Assembly (NCBI RefSeq): GCF_038246755.1 | Contig: NZ_CP134706.1 | Location: 3,968,001-4,032,000, forward strand | Source: Micromonospora sp. FIMYZ51 | GTDB lineage: Bacteria > Actinomycetota > Actinomycetes > Mycobacteriales > Micromonosporaceae | Reading direction: 5' to 3' | DNA length: 64,000 nt | In this document: positions 8,776 to 18,144 of the stretch, piece by piece | How the letters are laid out: each line of letters opens with the position of its first letter | Numbering within the stretch: position 1 is the first letter of the stretch | Made by a program: the position numbers and the translations under genes | The notes under the pieces: model-generated | Databases searched by the model: none | Seen by the model: the letters and a program-made list of their open reading frames with translations, nothing else | What the model was told of the DNA's origin: nothing

Positions 8776-10216
8776 TACGGCAGCCGCCGTTTGAGATCTT
8801 GCTGCTGAGGTGGGGTGGACGCGTGGCGGCCACCGCGTGATCGTCTGTACGTTGTGGACATAACTTCAGATCGGGCGGTGGCCGCAGGCCACAGCGTAGA
8901 CCGTGTCGGGTGGGAGCGGGTCGTGGCCGGGGTGCTCGGCTGCTTCGCGGGCCGGTTCGGGCGGGTGGAGCCGCGTCGTGCGGCGGCGGCGTTCGTGACC
9001 GGTCTGCTGTCTGACCTTGAGGTCAAGACGTGTTGGCAGTTGGCGGAGCAGGCCGGACACGGCCGGCCGGATGCGATGCAGCGGCTGTTGTACCGGGCGG
9101 TGTGGGATGCCGACGCCGTGCGTGATGACCTTCGGGCTCTGGTCGCGGGCCGGTTCGGTGACCCGGACGCGGTCCTGATCCCGGATGAGACCGGTGATCT
9201 GAAGAAGGGCATGCACACCGTCGGGGTGCAGCGGCAGTACACGGGCACGGCCGGCCGGATCGAGAATAGCCAGGTTGGGGTGTTCCTGGCCTACGCCAGC
9301 AGGCACGGGCACACCCTGATCGACCGGCGGGTGTATCTGCCGGTGTCGTGGACCGACGACCGTGACCGCTGCGCCGCGGCGGGGTGCCTGACGAGGTCGG
9401 GTTCGCGACTCGGTGCGAGCTGGCCGCCGACATGATCACCGCAGCCCTCGACGCCGGTGTCCCGGCCGGGTGGGTCGCTGCGGACGAGGCCTACGGCAAC
9501 AGCAGCGCCTTCCGTGCCGTGCTGCGCGAACGCCGGCTCGGCTATGTCCTGGCGGTGTCCCGCAGTCATCTGGTGCCGCTCGACGGCGGCAAGACCCGCG
9601 TCCGGGCCGACCGGGTGGCCGCCGACCTGCCCGCCACGGCGTGGCAACGCCGATCGGCTGGTGCCGGGTCCAAGGGCCCGCGCTTCTACGACTGGGCCTG
9701 GCTCGACGACGCGTGCACCGATGCCGACCCCGACGACGACGGCCGACACAGCCTGCTGATCCGCCGCAACACGACCACCGGCGAGCTGGCCTTCTACCGC
9801 TGCTGGACCCCAAGCCCGCGACTCTCGTGCAGCTCGTGCGGGTCGCGGGCATCCGCTGGACCGTTGAGGAGAGCTTCCAGGCCGCCAAGGGCCAGGTCGG
9901 CCTGGACCAGCACCAGGTTCGCCGCTGGGACTCCTGGCACCGGTTCACCACCCTGGCCCTGGCCGCCCTCGCTGTCCTGGCGATCTGCGCCGCCGACGCC
10001 GCCGACAACCCGACCGACACCGGACTGATCAAGCTGACGGTCAACGAAATCCGCCGGCTGATCAATGCCTGCATCATCCGCCCGATCAGCGACCTCGCCC
10101 ACCGCTTGCACTGGTCAGGCTGGCGGCGACGGCACCAAGCCCGAGCCCGACGAGCCCACTACACACACCGCCTCAACCTCGAACTTCAACCATGATCCCG
10201 AACGGCGGCTGCCGTA
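8776..10216 (+). mobile_element. IS701-family insertion sequence with perfect ends and CTAG target duplication
   Basis: The 1,441-bp element is bounded by perfect 16-bp terminal inverted repeats, TACGGCAGCCGCCGTT at 8776-8791 and its complement at 10201-10216. Both ends are flanked by CTAG (8772-8775 and 10217-10220). A 4-bp YTAR duplication is characteristic of the IS701 family, and CTAG fits. The interior is one transposase gene with two frame breaks. The ends are intact, so the element could still be moved in trans, but it appears non-autonomous as read. Confidence 0.93.
8815..10195 (+). pseudogene. IS701-family DDE transposase, broken by two frameshifts
   Basis: Three consecutive frames give one IS701 transposase of about 460 residues. 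The catalytic first Asp lies in IPDETGDLKKG, the second in VAADEAYGNS, and the Glu in WTVEESFQAAKGQVGLDQHQ. The frame changes at the GGGG run at 9381-9384 and again at the CCCC run at 9808-9811. Each is explained by loss of one base. Restoring both rejoins the protein (AAAGVPDEVGF and YRCWTPKPATLV). It is therefore either a recently inactivated transposase or a sequence with homopolymer errors. The likely start is the GTG at 8815. Confidence 0.88.
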
Positions 10217-10370
10217 CTAGGGCCGGTCGTACCGGCCCGGGTGGCGGCCCGGACCCGACCGCGCCTCGCCGGCCTGCCGCGCCGGACCGACCGGGCCGGC
10301 CTGCCGCGCCTCGCCGACCGATGGGCCCTGCCGGCCGGGCCGACCGATGGTCCGCGGCGCACCGGGCGGG

Positions 10371-11096
10371 TCACGACCGATGGCGGATCATGGGCGCCAC
10401 GGTCAGCAGGGCAAACGCCGCCCAGGTCGGCACCCACAGCGGTCGCTGCTGGGCGAGCGTCCCGATCCCACCGCCCACCGCGTAGCCGGCGAGTGTCAGG
10501 ACGCCGAGCAGGGAGGCCCGGCGGGCCCTGCTCCGATCCGCTCGCGGTCCGGCGAGCCAGCGCACGACGCGCTCGCCGGTCTTCGCCACCGTGCCGGACT
10601 GGTAGGTGATGGTGGTGGAGATCCCGGCGGTCCGCACGAAGAGCGTGGCCAGGGCGCCCATCGCGAACCCGCCGATGGCGGCCAGCAGCGCCCGGAGCTG
10701 CGGGCTGGACCGGCCGTACTGAAACAGCACGTTGAGCACCGCCCACAGCGCGGCAGTGGCCACGGCGGCGGTGAGCCCCCGGGAAACCGGCGACCAGCGG
10801 CTGCGGACCGCACGCAGCCGGGCGGTCAGGCCGGCCGCGAGGGCGAACGCCACAAGCGACGCCGCCGCCGTCGGCCAGGCCGGATGCCCGCCGGCCGGTC
10901 CGATGCCCAGAAACACCACGTTGCTGGACTGGTTGGCCACGAAGGCCCCGTAGCGCAGGTAGGCGAAGGCGTCCAGAAAACCGGCGACGAAGGTGGTCGT
11001 GGCCAGGACCACGAGCGGATGGCGGAACGCGCGGTACGAGTCCGCGAGGTCGGGTCCGGTCCGATTCGCCGGAGCAGGCGGGTCAGCACTCGGCAT
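10371..11096 (-). CDS. YoaK/DUF1275 family membrane protein (copy 1)
   Basis: The 241-residue protein has six to seven hydrophobic segments and the DUF1275 signatures AGFLDAFAYLRYGAFVANQSSN, TTITYQSGTVAKTGE and GYAVGGGIG. The family is widespread and its function unresolved; some members have been suggested to be transporters. A paralogue lies at 15193-15944, and both copies bracket the regulator/bicupin group. It is divergently oriented from the LuxR-type regulator at 11399, with a 302-bp shared upstream region. The ATG is preceded by GGAGAG. Confidence 0.88.
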   Translation of the reverse strand: MPSADPPAPANRTGPDLADSYRAFRHPLVVLATTTFVAGFLDAFAYLRYGAFVANQSSNVVFLGIGPAGGHPAWPTAAASLVAFALAAGLTARLRAVRSRWSPVSRGLTAAVATAALWAVLNVLFQYGRSSPQLRALLAAIGGFAMGALATLFVRTAGISTTITYQSGTVAKTGERVVRWLAGPRADRSRARRASLLGVLTLAGYAVGGGIGTLAQQRPLWVPTWAAFALLTVAPMIRHRS

Positions 11097-11398
11097 CGTC
11101 TCTCCACACCTGACGGCCTGATCGGCGGTCCCGGCGGGGGTGCGGCCTCGTTCGCGACGGGCGCCGATGACGTTCGCAACCTATCGAACGACGACTGCCG
11201 AATGGGCGGATACCGCCGATAGCCACATCACCGGGTTCGGCTCCACCCAACAGCGGACAATCAGAGTTTTCCTCGCTTGTATTTCGGATCTCGTCCGGGG
11301 TGTCCGTCGCCTGGCTAGCCTCGCCATAACGGCTCTGACCTGCCCACGCGCGTCCGAGAGCCGAATTTTCGGGAGGCACTGAGCAAAGGTGATTTCCG
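11097..11398. promoter_or_regulatory. Divergent regulatory region between YoaK1 and the LuxR-type regulator
   Basis: The 302-bp non-coding stretch must carry both promoters. The one clear dyad is CGTTCG at 11171-11176 with its complement CGAACG at 11185-11190 (8-bp gap), a plausible operator. Local G+C is lower than in the flanking genes between about 11200 and 11300. No convincing -10/-35 pair was found. Confidence 0.4.
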
Positions 11399-13417
11399 AT
11401 GCCCGAGGCGTCCTTGCAGCGTCCCAAGATGCACACCGGCGGATCACCGACGACGAGCGACCTGGAGCGCCACGTACTGCGTGTCATCGCGATCGCCGAC
11501 GCGCCGTGCAAATTCTGGTTTCTCGAACAGATGCTGGTCCGGTCGAATGTCGCGGCGGGGCTGGCCCTGGACGCGGCGGTGGAAGACCTGATCTCCCGGG
11601 GATCGCTCGTCGACACTGCGGCCGGCCTGCGACTGGCCACACCGCACCTTCGCGACGATGTGCTGGCGGAGATGTCGCCGTCGACCCATCGGGGACTGCG
11701 CGAGACCACCGCCGCGGTGCTGGCCGACGCCGACCGTCCCGCGCAGGCCGCCCGCCAGTTGCTGCGCGCGATGCCGGCGGTGAGCCGGGCCGCCCGCGCG
11801 CTGGCCGTCCGGCTGGTCACCGATCCGGGGGTGAGTCCCACCCTCGCGGCGGACCTGCTGCTTGCCAACGGTTCGGCCGGGCCGGCGGCTCGGGACCTGG
11901 ACTGGCTCGTGCACACCACCGACAATCTCTTCCTCGCCGGGCGGCTGGCCGAGGCCATGCACCTGCTGCACACCGAACTCGCCGTGGACCGGTACGGTCC
12001 ACGCGAGCGCGCCCTCCTGTTGGCCCGGCTGGGTGCCTATCACGCCACCCAGCGCCCCTCGCTGTCGATGACCTACCTCGACCGGGCGCTGGAACAGAAC
12101 CTGAGCGTCGCCGAACTCAGCTGGACGCTTGCCATGCGGGCCTCGGTGGCGGCCCGGTTCGGTTACCCCGACACAGGTGAGCTGCTGGCCGAGGCGGAAC
12201 GCGCACACCGCGCCGCCCCCACTGACGGCGGCGAGATCCGGCTCGCACTGGCGTACGCGGCCCACGCCACCGGCACCGCCGACCTGCCCCGCGCCGCGCG
12301 GCACCTGCGTGAGGTCGACGCCAGCGCGCCTGCGGCGCGTACCCAGGCGGTCTTCGTCCGCGTCGGCCGGATCGCCAACCAACTCGCCCTGGGCCAGTTC
12401 ACCGACGCGCGGACCGCCCTCGACGCGGTCGGCGGCGAGATCGACATCCTCGGGGACGTGGCCCGACCACTTGTCACCGCGCTGGACTGCGTCGCCCGCA
12501 TCGCGGTGGGTGAGTTCGCCGAGGCCGCGGCACGGGCCCGGCTCGCCCTCGACGAGTTGGCGGCGACCGGGCTCACCGACGAGCCCCGGGCCACCCTGCT
12601 CGCCACCATCGTGGAGGTCCTGCTGCGCCGGGGCGAGGTGTCCGAGGCCCGCGCGCTGCTGGCGACCGAGAAACCGGCGCTGGACTGGCCGGACGGCTTG
12701 CAGTGGTTTCGGCTCGGTGCCGCCGCTGCCGCCGACCCCGAACCGGGCCGGTGCGCCACCCTGATCAGGGCGATCCTGGCGATGTCGAGCCGCTCAGCGG
12801 CTCCCCTGCTGCTGGTGCCGCACCACGGTCCGCGACTGGTCCGCACCGCCCTGCTGCTGGGCGACCAGCAGCAGGCCCAGGTGCTCACCAGCTACCTCAA
12901 GCGGGTCGCCGGCAAGGTGAACAACCGGCTCTGGCAAGGCATCGCCCATCATGCCGTCGGGCTCACCACCGGCGATCCCGTCGCGTTTACCGTGGCGGTG
13001 GCCCGACTGCGTACCACCGCGGCCCGTCCGGCGCTGGCCGACGCGCTGTTCGACCTGGGGCGGTCGCCGCACGTACCGCAGGCACAGGCGATCGCCGCGC
13101 TTGACGAGTGCGCCGCCCTCTACGCGCGGCTCGGCGCCACCGGCGACCATGATCGGACGCACCAGCACCGCAGCCTGCTCGGCGACGGTACGCAGAGCCG
13201 GACCCGGGTCCGGCACGACGGCGTCGCCGCGCTGACCCCCGCCGAACGGCGGGTCGCCGAACTGCTCGCCGGTGGCGCGACGAAGCAGCAGGCCGCCGCC
13301 GCACTCTTCGTCTCCTTCCACACCGTGGACAGCCACCTGCGGGCGATCTACGCCAAGCTCGGCATCCGGACCCGGGTGCAACTGGCCCGCCGCTGGGACG
13401 CCCGCGAGCACCCCTGA
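11399..13417 (+). CDS. LuxR-type (LAL-like) transcriptional regulator lacking the AAA ATPase domain
   Basis: The 672-residue protein has a C-terminal LuxR helix-turn-helix at about 605-665, with LTPAERRVAELLAGGATKQQ, FHTVDSHLRAIYAKLGI and RVQLARRW. The rest resembles the winged-helix and TPR-like helical repeats of large LAL (MalT-type) regulators. The usual N-terminal Walker A/B NTPase module is missing: the protein begins where the middle domain of a LAL protein would. Such regulators usually control a neighbouring cluster. The candidates here are the flanking YoaK genes and the bicupin. An alternative start at Met11 cannot be excluded. Confidence 0.85.
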   Translation: MPEASLQRPKMHTGGSPTTSDLERHVLRVIAIADAPCKFWFLEQMLVRSNVAAGLALDAAVEDLISRGSLVDTAAGLRLATPHLRDDVLAEMSPSTHRGLRETTAAVLADADRPAQAARQLLRAMPAVSRAARALAVRLVTDPGVSPTLAADLLLANGSAGPAARDLDWLVHTTDNLFLAGRLAEAMHLLHTELAVDRYGPRERALLLARLGAYHATQRPSLSMTYLDRALEQNLSVAELSWTLAMRASVAARFGYPDTGELLAEAERAHRAAPTDGGEIRLALAYAAHATGTADLPRAARHLREVDASAPAARTQAVFVRVGRIANQLALGQFTDARTALDAVGGEIDILGDVARPLVTALDCVARIAVGEFAEAAARARLALDELAATGLTDEPRATLLATIVEVLLRRGEVSEARALLATEKPALDWPDGLQWFRLGAAAAADPEPGRCATLIRAILAMSSRSAAPLLLVPHHGPRLVRTALLLGDQQQAQVLTSYLKRVAGKVNNRLWQGIAHHAVGLTTGDPVAFTVAVARLRTTAARPALADALFDLGRSPHVPQAQAIAALDECAALYARLGATGDHDRTHQHRSLLGDGTQSRTRVRHDGVAALTPAERRVAELLAGGATKQQAAAALFVSFHTVDSHLRAIYAKLGIRTRVQLARRWDAREHP

Positions 13418-13424
13418 CCGCCGC

Positions 13425-13556
13425 ACCACCCAGACCGGCCACCCAGACCGCCGCACCACCCAGACCGACCGCACCGCCCAGGCCGGCCAGCAGCCCAGAC
13501 CGCCGCACCACCCAGACCGGCCGCACCGCCCAGGCCGGCCAGCAGCCCAGACCGGT
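13425..13556. repeat. Short tandem repeat rich in CCCAGACCG units
   Basis: Units such as CCGCACCACCCAGACCG and GCCCAGGCCGGCCAGCAG alternate here, and a roughly 50-bp compound unit is present twice. The array fills the space between the convergent regulator and bicupin genes. No gene is seen in it. Confidence 0.75.
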
Positions 13557-13636
13557 GAGCGGCATCGCGTGCCGACCCGCAGCCGGACGCCACGATCCGG
13601 CGAACCGGTCGTGGCATCCGGACCCCACACCAGATG

Positions 13637-14785
13637 TCAGTGCCGTTGTACGGCGCTCTTCGCCTTCGGCAGCACCTCGATGACCTCCCGCGACATGTTG
13701 AGGGTGTCGGCGACGACCTGCGGCGGGACGTTTGCCAGCCACTGCGCCAGCGACACGTCCTCGAACTTCGCGGACCGGAACAGTTCCAGGTAGACGAACG
13801 GCTCGTCGCCGAGGTTCTCGATGTAGTGGCCGAGCGAGATCGGCACGTAGCCGACGTCGCCCCGCTGGAGGTTGAAGGTGCGGGCCGTGGAACCGCCACT
13901 GAACACCCCCATCCGCCCCTGGCCGGAGATCACGTACTGCATCTCGGCGCCGTTGGGGTGCCAGTGCAACTCGCGCATCGCGCCCGGATCGATCTCCACC
14001 ATGGCGACCGTCGTGGTCGTCGCCGCCGCGAAGTTCGTCGAGTCGGCGATCCGTACGCTGCCGCCGTCGAAGCGTTCCGGTGTCTGGGCGAGGAACTGGT
14101 GCTTGAAGGTCCGCGGCACGTCGCCGGCCGGGCTGAAGACCCGCTGTTCGGCCAGCGGCAGCGGAATGTCCCCGTGGAACATGTACTTTTCGCGCTCCGG
14201 CAGGTTCTGCAACTGCTCCATGGTCCAACCGAAGTTCTTGGCGATCACCGACTTGGGTACGTGGGCGAGGAAATCGGTCAGCTGGAAGGTGGCGTCCTCG
14301 GAGTAGCAGCCGTCGTCGAAGACGAGGAGGAACTCCATGCCTTCCTCGAATGCCTGGATGTAGTGCGGGATGCCGGCCGGAAAGTACCAGAGGTCACCCT
14401 CCTTGACGTCTTCGAGAAAGTTGCGTCCTTCCTGGTCGACCGCGCCGATCCGGCCACTGCCCTTGAGGATGATCGACCATTCGGACTGAATGTGCCAGTG
14501 CAGTTCCCGGTACGCCCCGGGGTCGAGTTTCATGTCGATGATCGCCAGGTCGTGTGCGATCGGCAGGAGACGGTCGGTGATCTCCCGGGTCCAACCGCCG
14601 CTCTCCCGGCGGGTGTGGGCCAGCGAGAACGGAAACACCATGTTCGGCAGGAGACCGTCATCTGTCGACGGCGGCGTGACCAGGTCGGGGTGGGTGTCGT
14701 CGATTGCCGGGTTACGCGGCAGTGTTCCCACCAGTGACCCTTGGCCATCCGAGCTCATGCCGAACTCGTCAGCGGACTTGCGCAT
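13637..14785 (-). CDS. Bicupin, oxalate decarboxylase family
   Basis: The 382-residue protein aligns along its whole length with Bacillus OxdC as I remember it. It has two cupin domains, each with an Mn-binding HWH plus Glu and a downstream His: RELHWHIQSEW with GIPHYIQ, and RELHWHPNGAEM with LGHYIEN. The active-site lid that separates decarboxylase from oxidase reads SEDAT here versus SENST in OxdC. It keeps the catalytic Glu, which favours oxalate decarboxylation to formate and CO2. The ATG at 14785 follows GAAAGGTG. The upstream in-frame extension is rejected. There is no signal peptide. The start overlaps the end of the small membrane-protein gene by 17 bp, so the two are coupled. Confidence 0.88.
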   Translation of the reverse strand: MRKSADEFGMSSDGQGSLVGTLPRNPAIDDTHPDLVTPPSTDDGLLPNMVFPFSLAHTRRESGGWTREITDRLLPIAHDLAIIDMKLDPGAYRELHWHIQSEWSIILKGSGRIGAVDQEGRNFLEDVKEGDLWYFPAGIPHYIQAFEEGMEFLLVFDDGCYSEDATFQLTDFLAHVPKSVIAKNFGWTMEQLQNLPEREKYMFHGDIPLPLAEQRVFSPAGDVPRTFKHQFLAQTPERFDGGSVRIADSTNFAAATTTTVAMVEIDPGAMRELHWHPNGAEMQYVISGQGRMGVFSGGSTARTFNLQRGDVGYVPISLGHYIENLGDEPFVYLELFRSAKFEDVSLAQWLANVPPQVVADTLNMSREVIEVLPKAKSAVQRH

Positions 14786-15014
14786 CGCGTAGCACCTTTC
14801 GATCAGGGGCCACCACGGTGGCGACCCGGGACGGCAGAAACAGCGCGCGGACGCAGACAGTGCCCTGGAGCGCGACTGCGATCGGAATTGCGACACAGAG
14901 GAAGACGAGTGCCGCAATGCTCCAGACGGGAGCGTCAATGGCGACGCCGACGGCGGCCAACGCGCCGAATGAGTAGAACTTGACGCGCAATCCGGTCATG
15001 GAGACCAGGTGCAT
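14769..15014 (-). CDS. Small two-helix membrane protein coupled to the bicupin
   Basis: This 81-residue protein has two predicted hydrophobic helices, around FYSFGALAAVGVAIDA and SIAALVFLCVAIPIAVAL, and a basic C-terminal tail. I do not recognise the family. The start at 15014 is fixed by an excellent CAGGGAGGT ribosome-binding site 5-6 nt upstream; upstream Met codons lack one. Its stop lies 17 bp inside the bicupin gene, so translation is coupled and the two products probably act together. One possibility is that it places the oxalate enzyme at the membrane. Confidence 0.72.
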   Translation of the reverse strand: MHLVSMTGLRVKFYSFGALAAVGVAIDAPVWSIAALVFLCVAIPIAVALQGTVCVRALFLPSRVATVVAPDRKVLRDAQVR

Positions 15015-15159
15015 GGCGGACCTCCCTGCTCGCGACTGGAGTGGCGTGGCCATAACTGATCCTGACCGGATGAGGCAGTTCTGCGGAATCACGTGATCGC
15101 GCCATTCATGCCCCGCGCCGCGACGTAGCGAACGGCATACCGGACGCCGCACCGACGTC

Positions 15160-15184
15160 GTTTAACGGTTCATTCGGTGGGTAG
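15160..15184 (+). promoter_or_regulatory. Candidate SigB-type promoter before YoaK2
   Basis: GTTT at 15160-15163, a 15-nt spacer and GGGTAG at 15179-15184 match the actinobacterial SigB/SigF consensus (GNNT, 14-16 nt, GGGTA). The gene starts only 8 bp downstream, so the mRNA would be leaderless or nearly so. Confidence 0.45.
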
Positions 15185-15192
15185 GGTGCGGA

Positions 15193-15944
15193 ATGCCCAA
15201 TAGCAAAGATAAAAGTGGACAATCGGCGAGGAGTGCGTCGGCGCGCTGGCAGCGCACCCAATTCGACTTCCGGTACCCATTGTTCGCCCTGATGCTGGCC
15301 ACGGGCCTGGCCGGCGTTGTCGACGCCTTTGCGTTTCTGCGCTACAAGGTCTTTGTCGGCATCCAGACCGGAAACGTGGCATTCGTCGGTATGGGGCTGG
15401 CCGGCCACCTGCCGGCGTGGCCATCCGCGCTGGCCTCGCTCGTCGCGTTCGGCCTTGGTGGCCTGCTCGGTGCCGGGTTCCGGAAGGTGCCCCGGGTCGG
15501 CCCGTTGACCCCGCCCGGACTGGAACTGATCGCGCTGCTGGTGCTGCTCGTCGTCTGGGGCCTGGTCGACCGGTCACTCGACTCGGGTCGGGACTCGTTG
15601 ACCGAACGAACGTTCCTGACCGCCCTGTGCGCCTTCCCGGTCGGCATCCTCGGCGCCTGGTCACCCGTACCTTCGGCGTGCAGACCGCGACGTCGTTCCA
15701 GACCGGCACGGTGCTGCGTACCACCCGGGGCTTCGCCGACTGGGTCTTCGAACGGGGCGACGCCGGTCCGGCTGGCAAGATCGCCGGGATCGGGTTGCTG
15801 TGTCTGGCCAGCTATGCGGTCGGTGGATACGTCGGTGCCGCGACCCAGCAGCGGCCGATCGTCACCTACCTGATCACCTGGGCGCTGGTCGTGCTGCTCT
15901 TCCTGCTCGCCCTGCTGAAGCGCCGCTCGACGCCGGCATCGTGA
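15193..15944 (+). pseudogene. YoaK/DUF1275 family membrane protein (copy 2), with one frameshift
   Basis: The first part (LMLATGLAGVVDAFAFLRYK, IQTGNVAFVGMGLAG) and the second part (VTRTFGVQTATSFQTGTVLR, ASYAVGGYVGAATQQ) together make a complete DUF1275 protein of about 250 residues. They lie in different frames. The break is at the CC at 15656-15657, where one more C would restore ILGALVTRTFG. It is either a true frameshift or a base-calling error. It is a paralogue of the 10371-11096 gene and diverges from the small membrane protein/bicupin pair. Confidence 0.82.
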
Positions 15945-16060
15945 GGTGGGCCGTGGCGCCGACGGCCCGCGTGACCGGTCGAGCGGTCTGCGCCCACCCA
16001 CCCGCCGGACCCGCCACGAAAATGGTGTGACGAGGCCCGGCGCGGCGGGCGAACGGGTGC

Positions 16061-16714
16061 CTAGTGCACGTGGTCGGGCTCGTCGTCGAGTTCCACGAAC
16101 GGGTGCTCGTCGAGCCGACCGACCAGCCGGTCGTCGGCCGCCGGCTGGAACGGACCCACCGGATCGTCGTCGTCGAAGGACTCCAGGTCGACCGGGGTGC
16201 CGACCTCGCTGACCATCACCACGCCGTCGAGCGGCTCCAGCTCCGGCACGTCGAGCGCACCGAGCGAGCCGTCGCCGCTCTGGAGCAGCTCCAGCACCGC
16301 CTCGCCGACGCCCTCCACCGGCGGCGCCTCCTCGTCGGCCGGCAGCCCCTCCCGGCGGGCCGCGTCGGCGACCCGGATCAGCGCGGAGACGCTGGGCACC
16401 CGGTAGTCGCGCCGCTGACGCACCGAGATCACCTGCGGGTGCGGGTCGCTGGGCTCGATCCCCTCGTCGGCGCCGAACCGCCGGTCGGCCTCGTCCGGGT
16501 CGATCGACTCGACGTCCCACGGCGTGACCTCGCCGAAGGCGTCCATGAGCTGCTCGTCGTAGGCGAACGACGCGTTGTTCAACGCCACGTACGCCTGCCA
16601 GACGTCGTCGTCGTCGATCCGGCCCTGCGCGGCGCGGACCGCGGCCAGATGGTGGCGGGCCGCTTCGATCACGCGCTCGAGGGCGGCGTCCAGCTCACCG
16701 TGCTGGTCGGTCAT
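16061..16714 (-). CDS. Conserved actinobacterial protein of unknown function
   Basis: This 217-residue, strongly acidic soluble protein has a helical N-terminus (ALERVIEAARHHLAAVRAAQ) and a conserved middle with VISVRQRRDYRVPSVSAL. The C-terminus is rich in Asp and Pro and ends HVH. I recognise no catalytic motif and no membrane segment. The start at 16714 follows AAGGGA; an ATG 18 nt upstream is also in frame. It lies 52 bp downstream of the M20 peptidase on the same strand and may be co-transcribed. Confidence 0.75.
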   Translation of the reverse strand: MTDQHGELDAALERVIEAARHHLAAVRAAQGRIDDDDVWQAYVALNNASFAYDEQLMDAFGEVTPWDVESIDPDEADRRFGADEGIEPSDPHPQVISVRQRRDYRVPSVSALIRVADAARREGLPADEEAPPVEGVGEAVLELLQSGDGSLGALDVPELEPLDGVVMVSEVGTPVDLESFDDDDPVGPFQPAADDRLVGRLDEHPFVELDDEPDHVH

Positions 16715-16766
16715 ATGAGGCGTTCCCTTCACGTTGCGAGGTGCCGCGCCCGTTCCCGGGCGCGGG

Positions 16767-18095
16767 TCAGCAGGTACGCAGGAACCGGTCGAGAACCCGC
16801 ACGCCGAACTGTAGTCCGTCCACCGGAACCCGCTCGTCGATGCCGTGGAACAGGGCCGAGAAGTTCAGGTCGGGCGGCAGCCGCAGCGGCGCGAACCCGA
16901 AACAGCGCACGCCGAGCCGCGCGAACGCCTTGGCGTCGGTGCCGCCGGAGAGCATGTACGGCACCGGCCGTGCCCCCGGATCCTCGGCCCGCAGCGCGGC
17001 GGACATCGCCTCGACCAGGTCACCGTCGAAGGTGGTCTCCAGCGCCGGCTGGCGCTGGACGTACTCGATCGCGATGTCCGGACCGACCAGCTCACGCAGC
17101 TGCCGCTCCAGCAGCTCGGACTGGCCGGGCAGGCTGCGGCAGTCGATCGTGGCGCTGGCCCGGCCGGGAATCACGTTGTCCTTGTAGCCGGCGGCGAGCC
17201 GGGTCGGGTTCGCGGTGTTGCGGATGGTCGCGCCGATGATGTTGGCGATCGGGCCGAGCTTGGCGATCGCGGTCTCCGGGTCCTCCGGATCGAGCTCGAT
17301 GCCGAGCACCTCGGAGACCTCTTCGAGAAAGGCCCGCACCGTGTCGGTGACCACCACCGGGAAGCGGTGCCGCCCGACCCGGGCCACCGCCTCGGCCAGT
17401 GCGGTGACGGCGTTGTCGTCGTGCACCATCGAGCCGTGCCCGGGCCGCCCCTTGGCGTGCAGCCGCAGCCAGTCGATGCCCTTCTGCGCGGTCTCGATCA
17501 GGTAGAGCCGCCGTGACTCGTCGACCGTGTACGAGAAGCCGCCGACCTCACCGATGCCCTCGGTGCACCCGTCGAAGAGCTCCCGGTGCCGGGTGGTCAG
17601 GAAGTGTGCGCCGTACTCGCTGCCCGCCTCCTCGTCGGCGGTGTACGCCAACACGATGTCGCGCTGCGGGCGGACGCCGGTGCGCTGCCAGTGCCGCACC
17701 ACCGCGAGGACCATCGCGTCGAAGTCCTTCATGTCGATGGCGCCCCGGCCCCACAGGTAGCCGTCGCGCAGCTCACCGGAGAAGGGGTGCACCGACCACT
17801 CGTCGGGGTCGGCCGGCACCACGTCCAGGTGCCCGTGCACCAGCAGCGCACCCCGGCTCGGTTCGGTGCCGGGAATCCGGGCGACCACGTTGGCCCGCCC
17901 GGGTGCGGACTCGTGCAGCACCGGCTCGATGCCGACCTCGGCGAGCTTCTCCGCGACGTACTCCGCGGCGCGGCGTTCCCCCGCGCTGGTGGCGTTCTCG
18001 CCGGTGTTCGTGGTGTCGATACGCAGCAGGTCCCGGCAGAGCTCGACGACTTCGTCGGTCGGCGCGGGAAAGGCGGAGTGGGCGTCGCTCGTCAT
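16767..18095 (-). CDS. M20/M25/M40-family metallopeptidase (dipeptidase/deacetylase type)
   Basis: The 442-residue di-zinc hydrolase has the full set of ligands in order: VHGHLDVVPAD (His, Asp), GRGAIDMKDF (bridging Asp), YTADEEAGSEYG (catalytic Glu and Glu ligand), a mid-protein Asp, and LFHGIDERVP (last His). The dimerisation 'lid' domain lies between about residues 190 and 310. These enzymes cleave dipeptides or N-acyl amino acids in the cytosol, and the substrate is unspecified. The ATG at 18095 follows GAAGGGGCG. An upstream ATG at 18143 is rejected as lacking a ribosome-binding site. Confidence 0.92.
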   Translation of the reverse strand: MTSDAHSAFPAPTDEVVELCRDLLRIDTTNTGENATSAGERRAAEYVAEKLAEVGIEPVLHESAPGRANVVARIPGTEPSRGALLVHGHLDVVPADPDEWSVHPFSGELRDGYLWGRGAIDMKDFDAMVLAVVRHWQRTGVRPQRDIVLAYTADEEAGSEYGAHFLTTRHRELFDGCTEGIGEVGGFSYTVDESRRLYLIETAQKGIDWLRLHAKGRPGHGSMVHDDNAVTALAEAVARVGRHRFPVVVTDTVRAFLEEVSEVLGIELDPEDPETAIAKLGPIANIIGATIRNTANPTRLAAGYKDNVIPGRASATIDCRSLPGQSELLERQLRELVGPDIAIEYVQRQPALETTFDGDLVEAMSAALRAEDPGARPVPYMLSGGTDAKAFARLGVRCFGFAPLRLPPDLNFSALFHGIDERVPVDGLQFGVRVLDRFLRTC

Positions 18096-18144
18096 CGCCC
18101 CTTCATACCAGCTCACGGTTTCGAGGCGGGCACGCCAGCACACC

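Noticed and set aside
14786..14938. N-terminal extension of the bicupin to 14938
   Set aside because: The extension is Ser/Arg-rich and unconserved, and overlaps the small membrane-protein gene; the ATG at 14785 has the ribosome-binding site.
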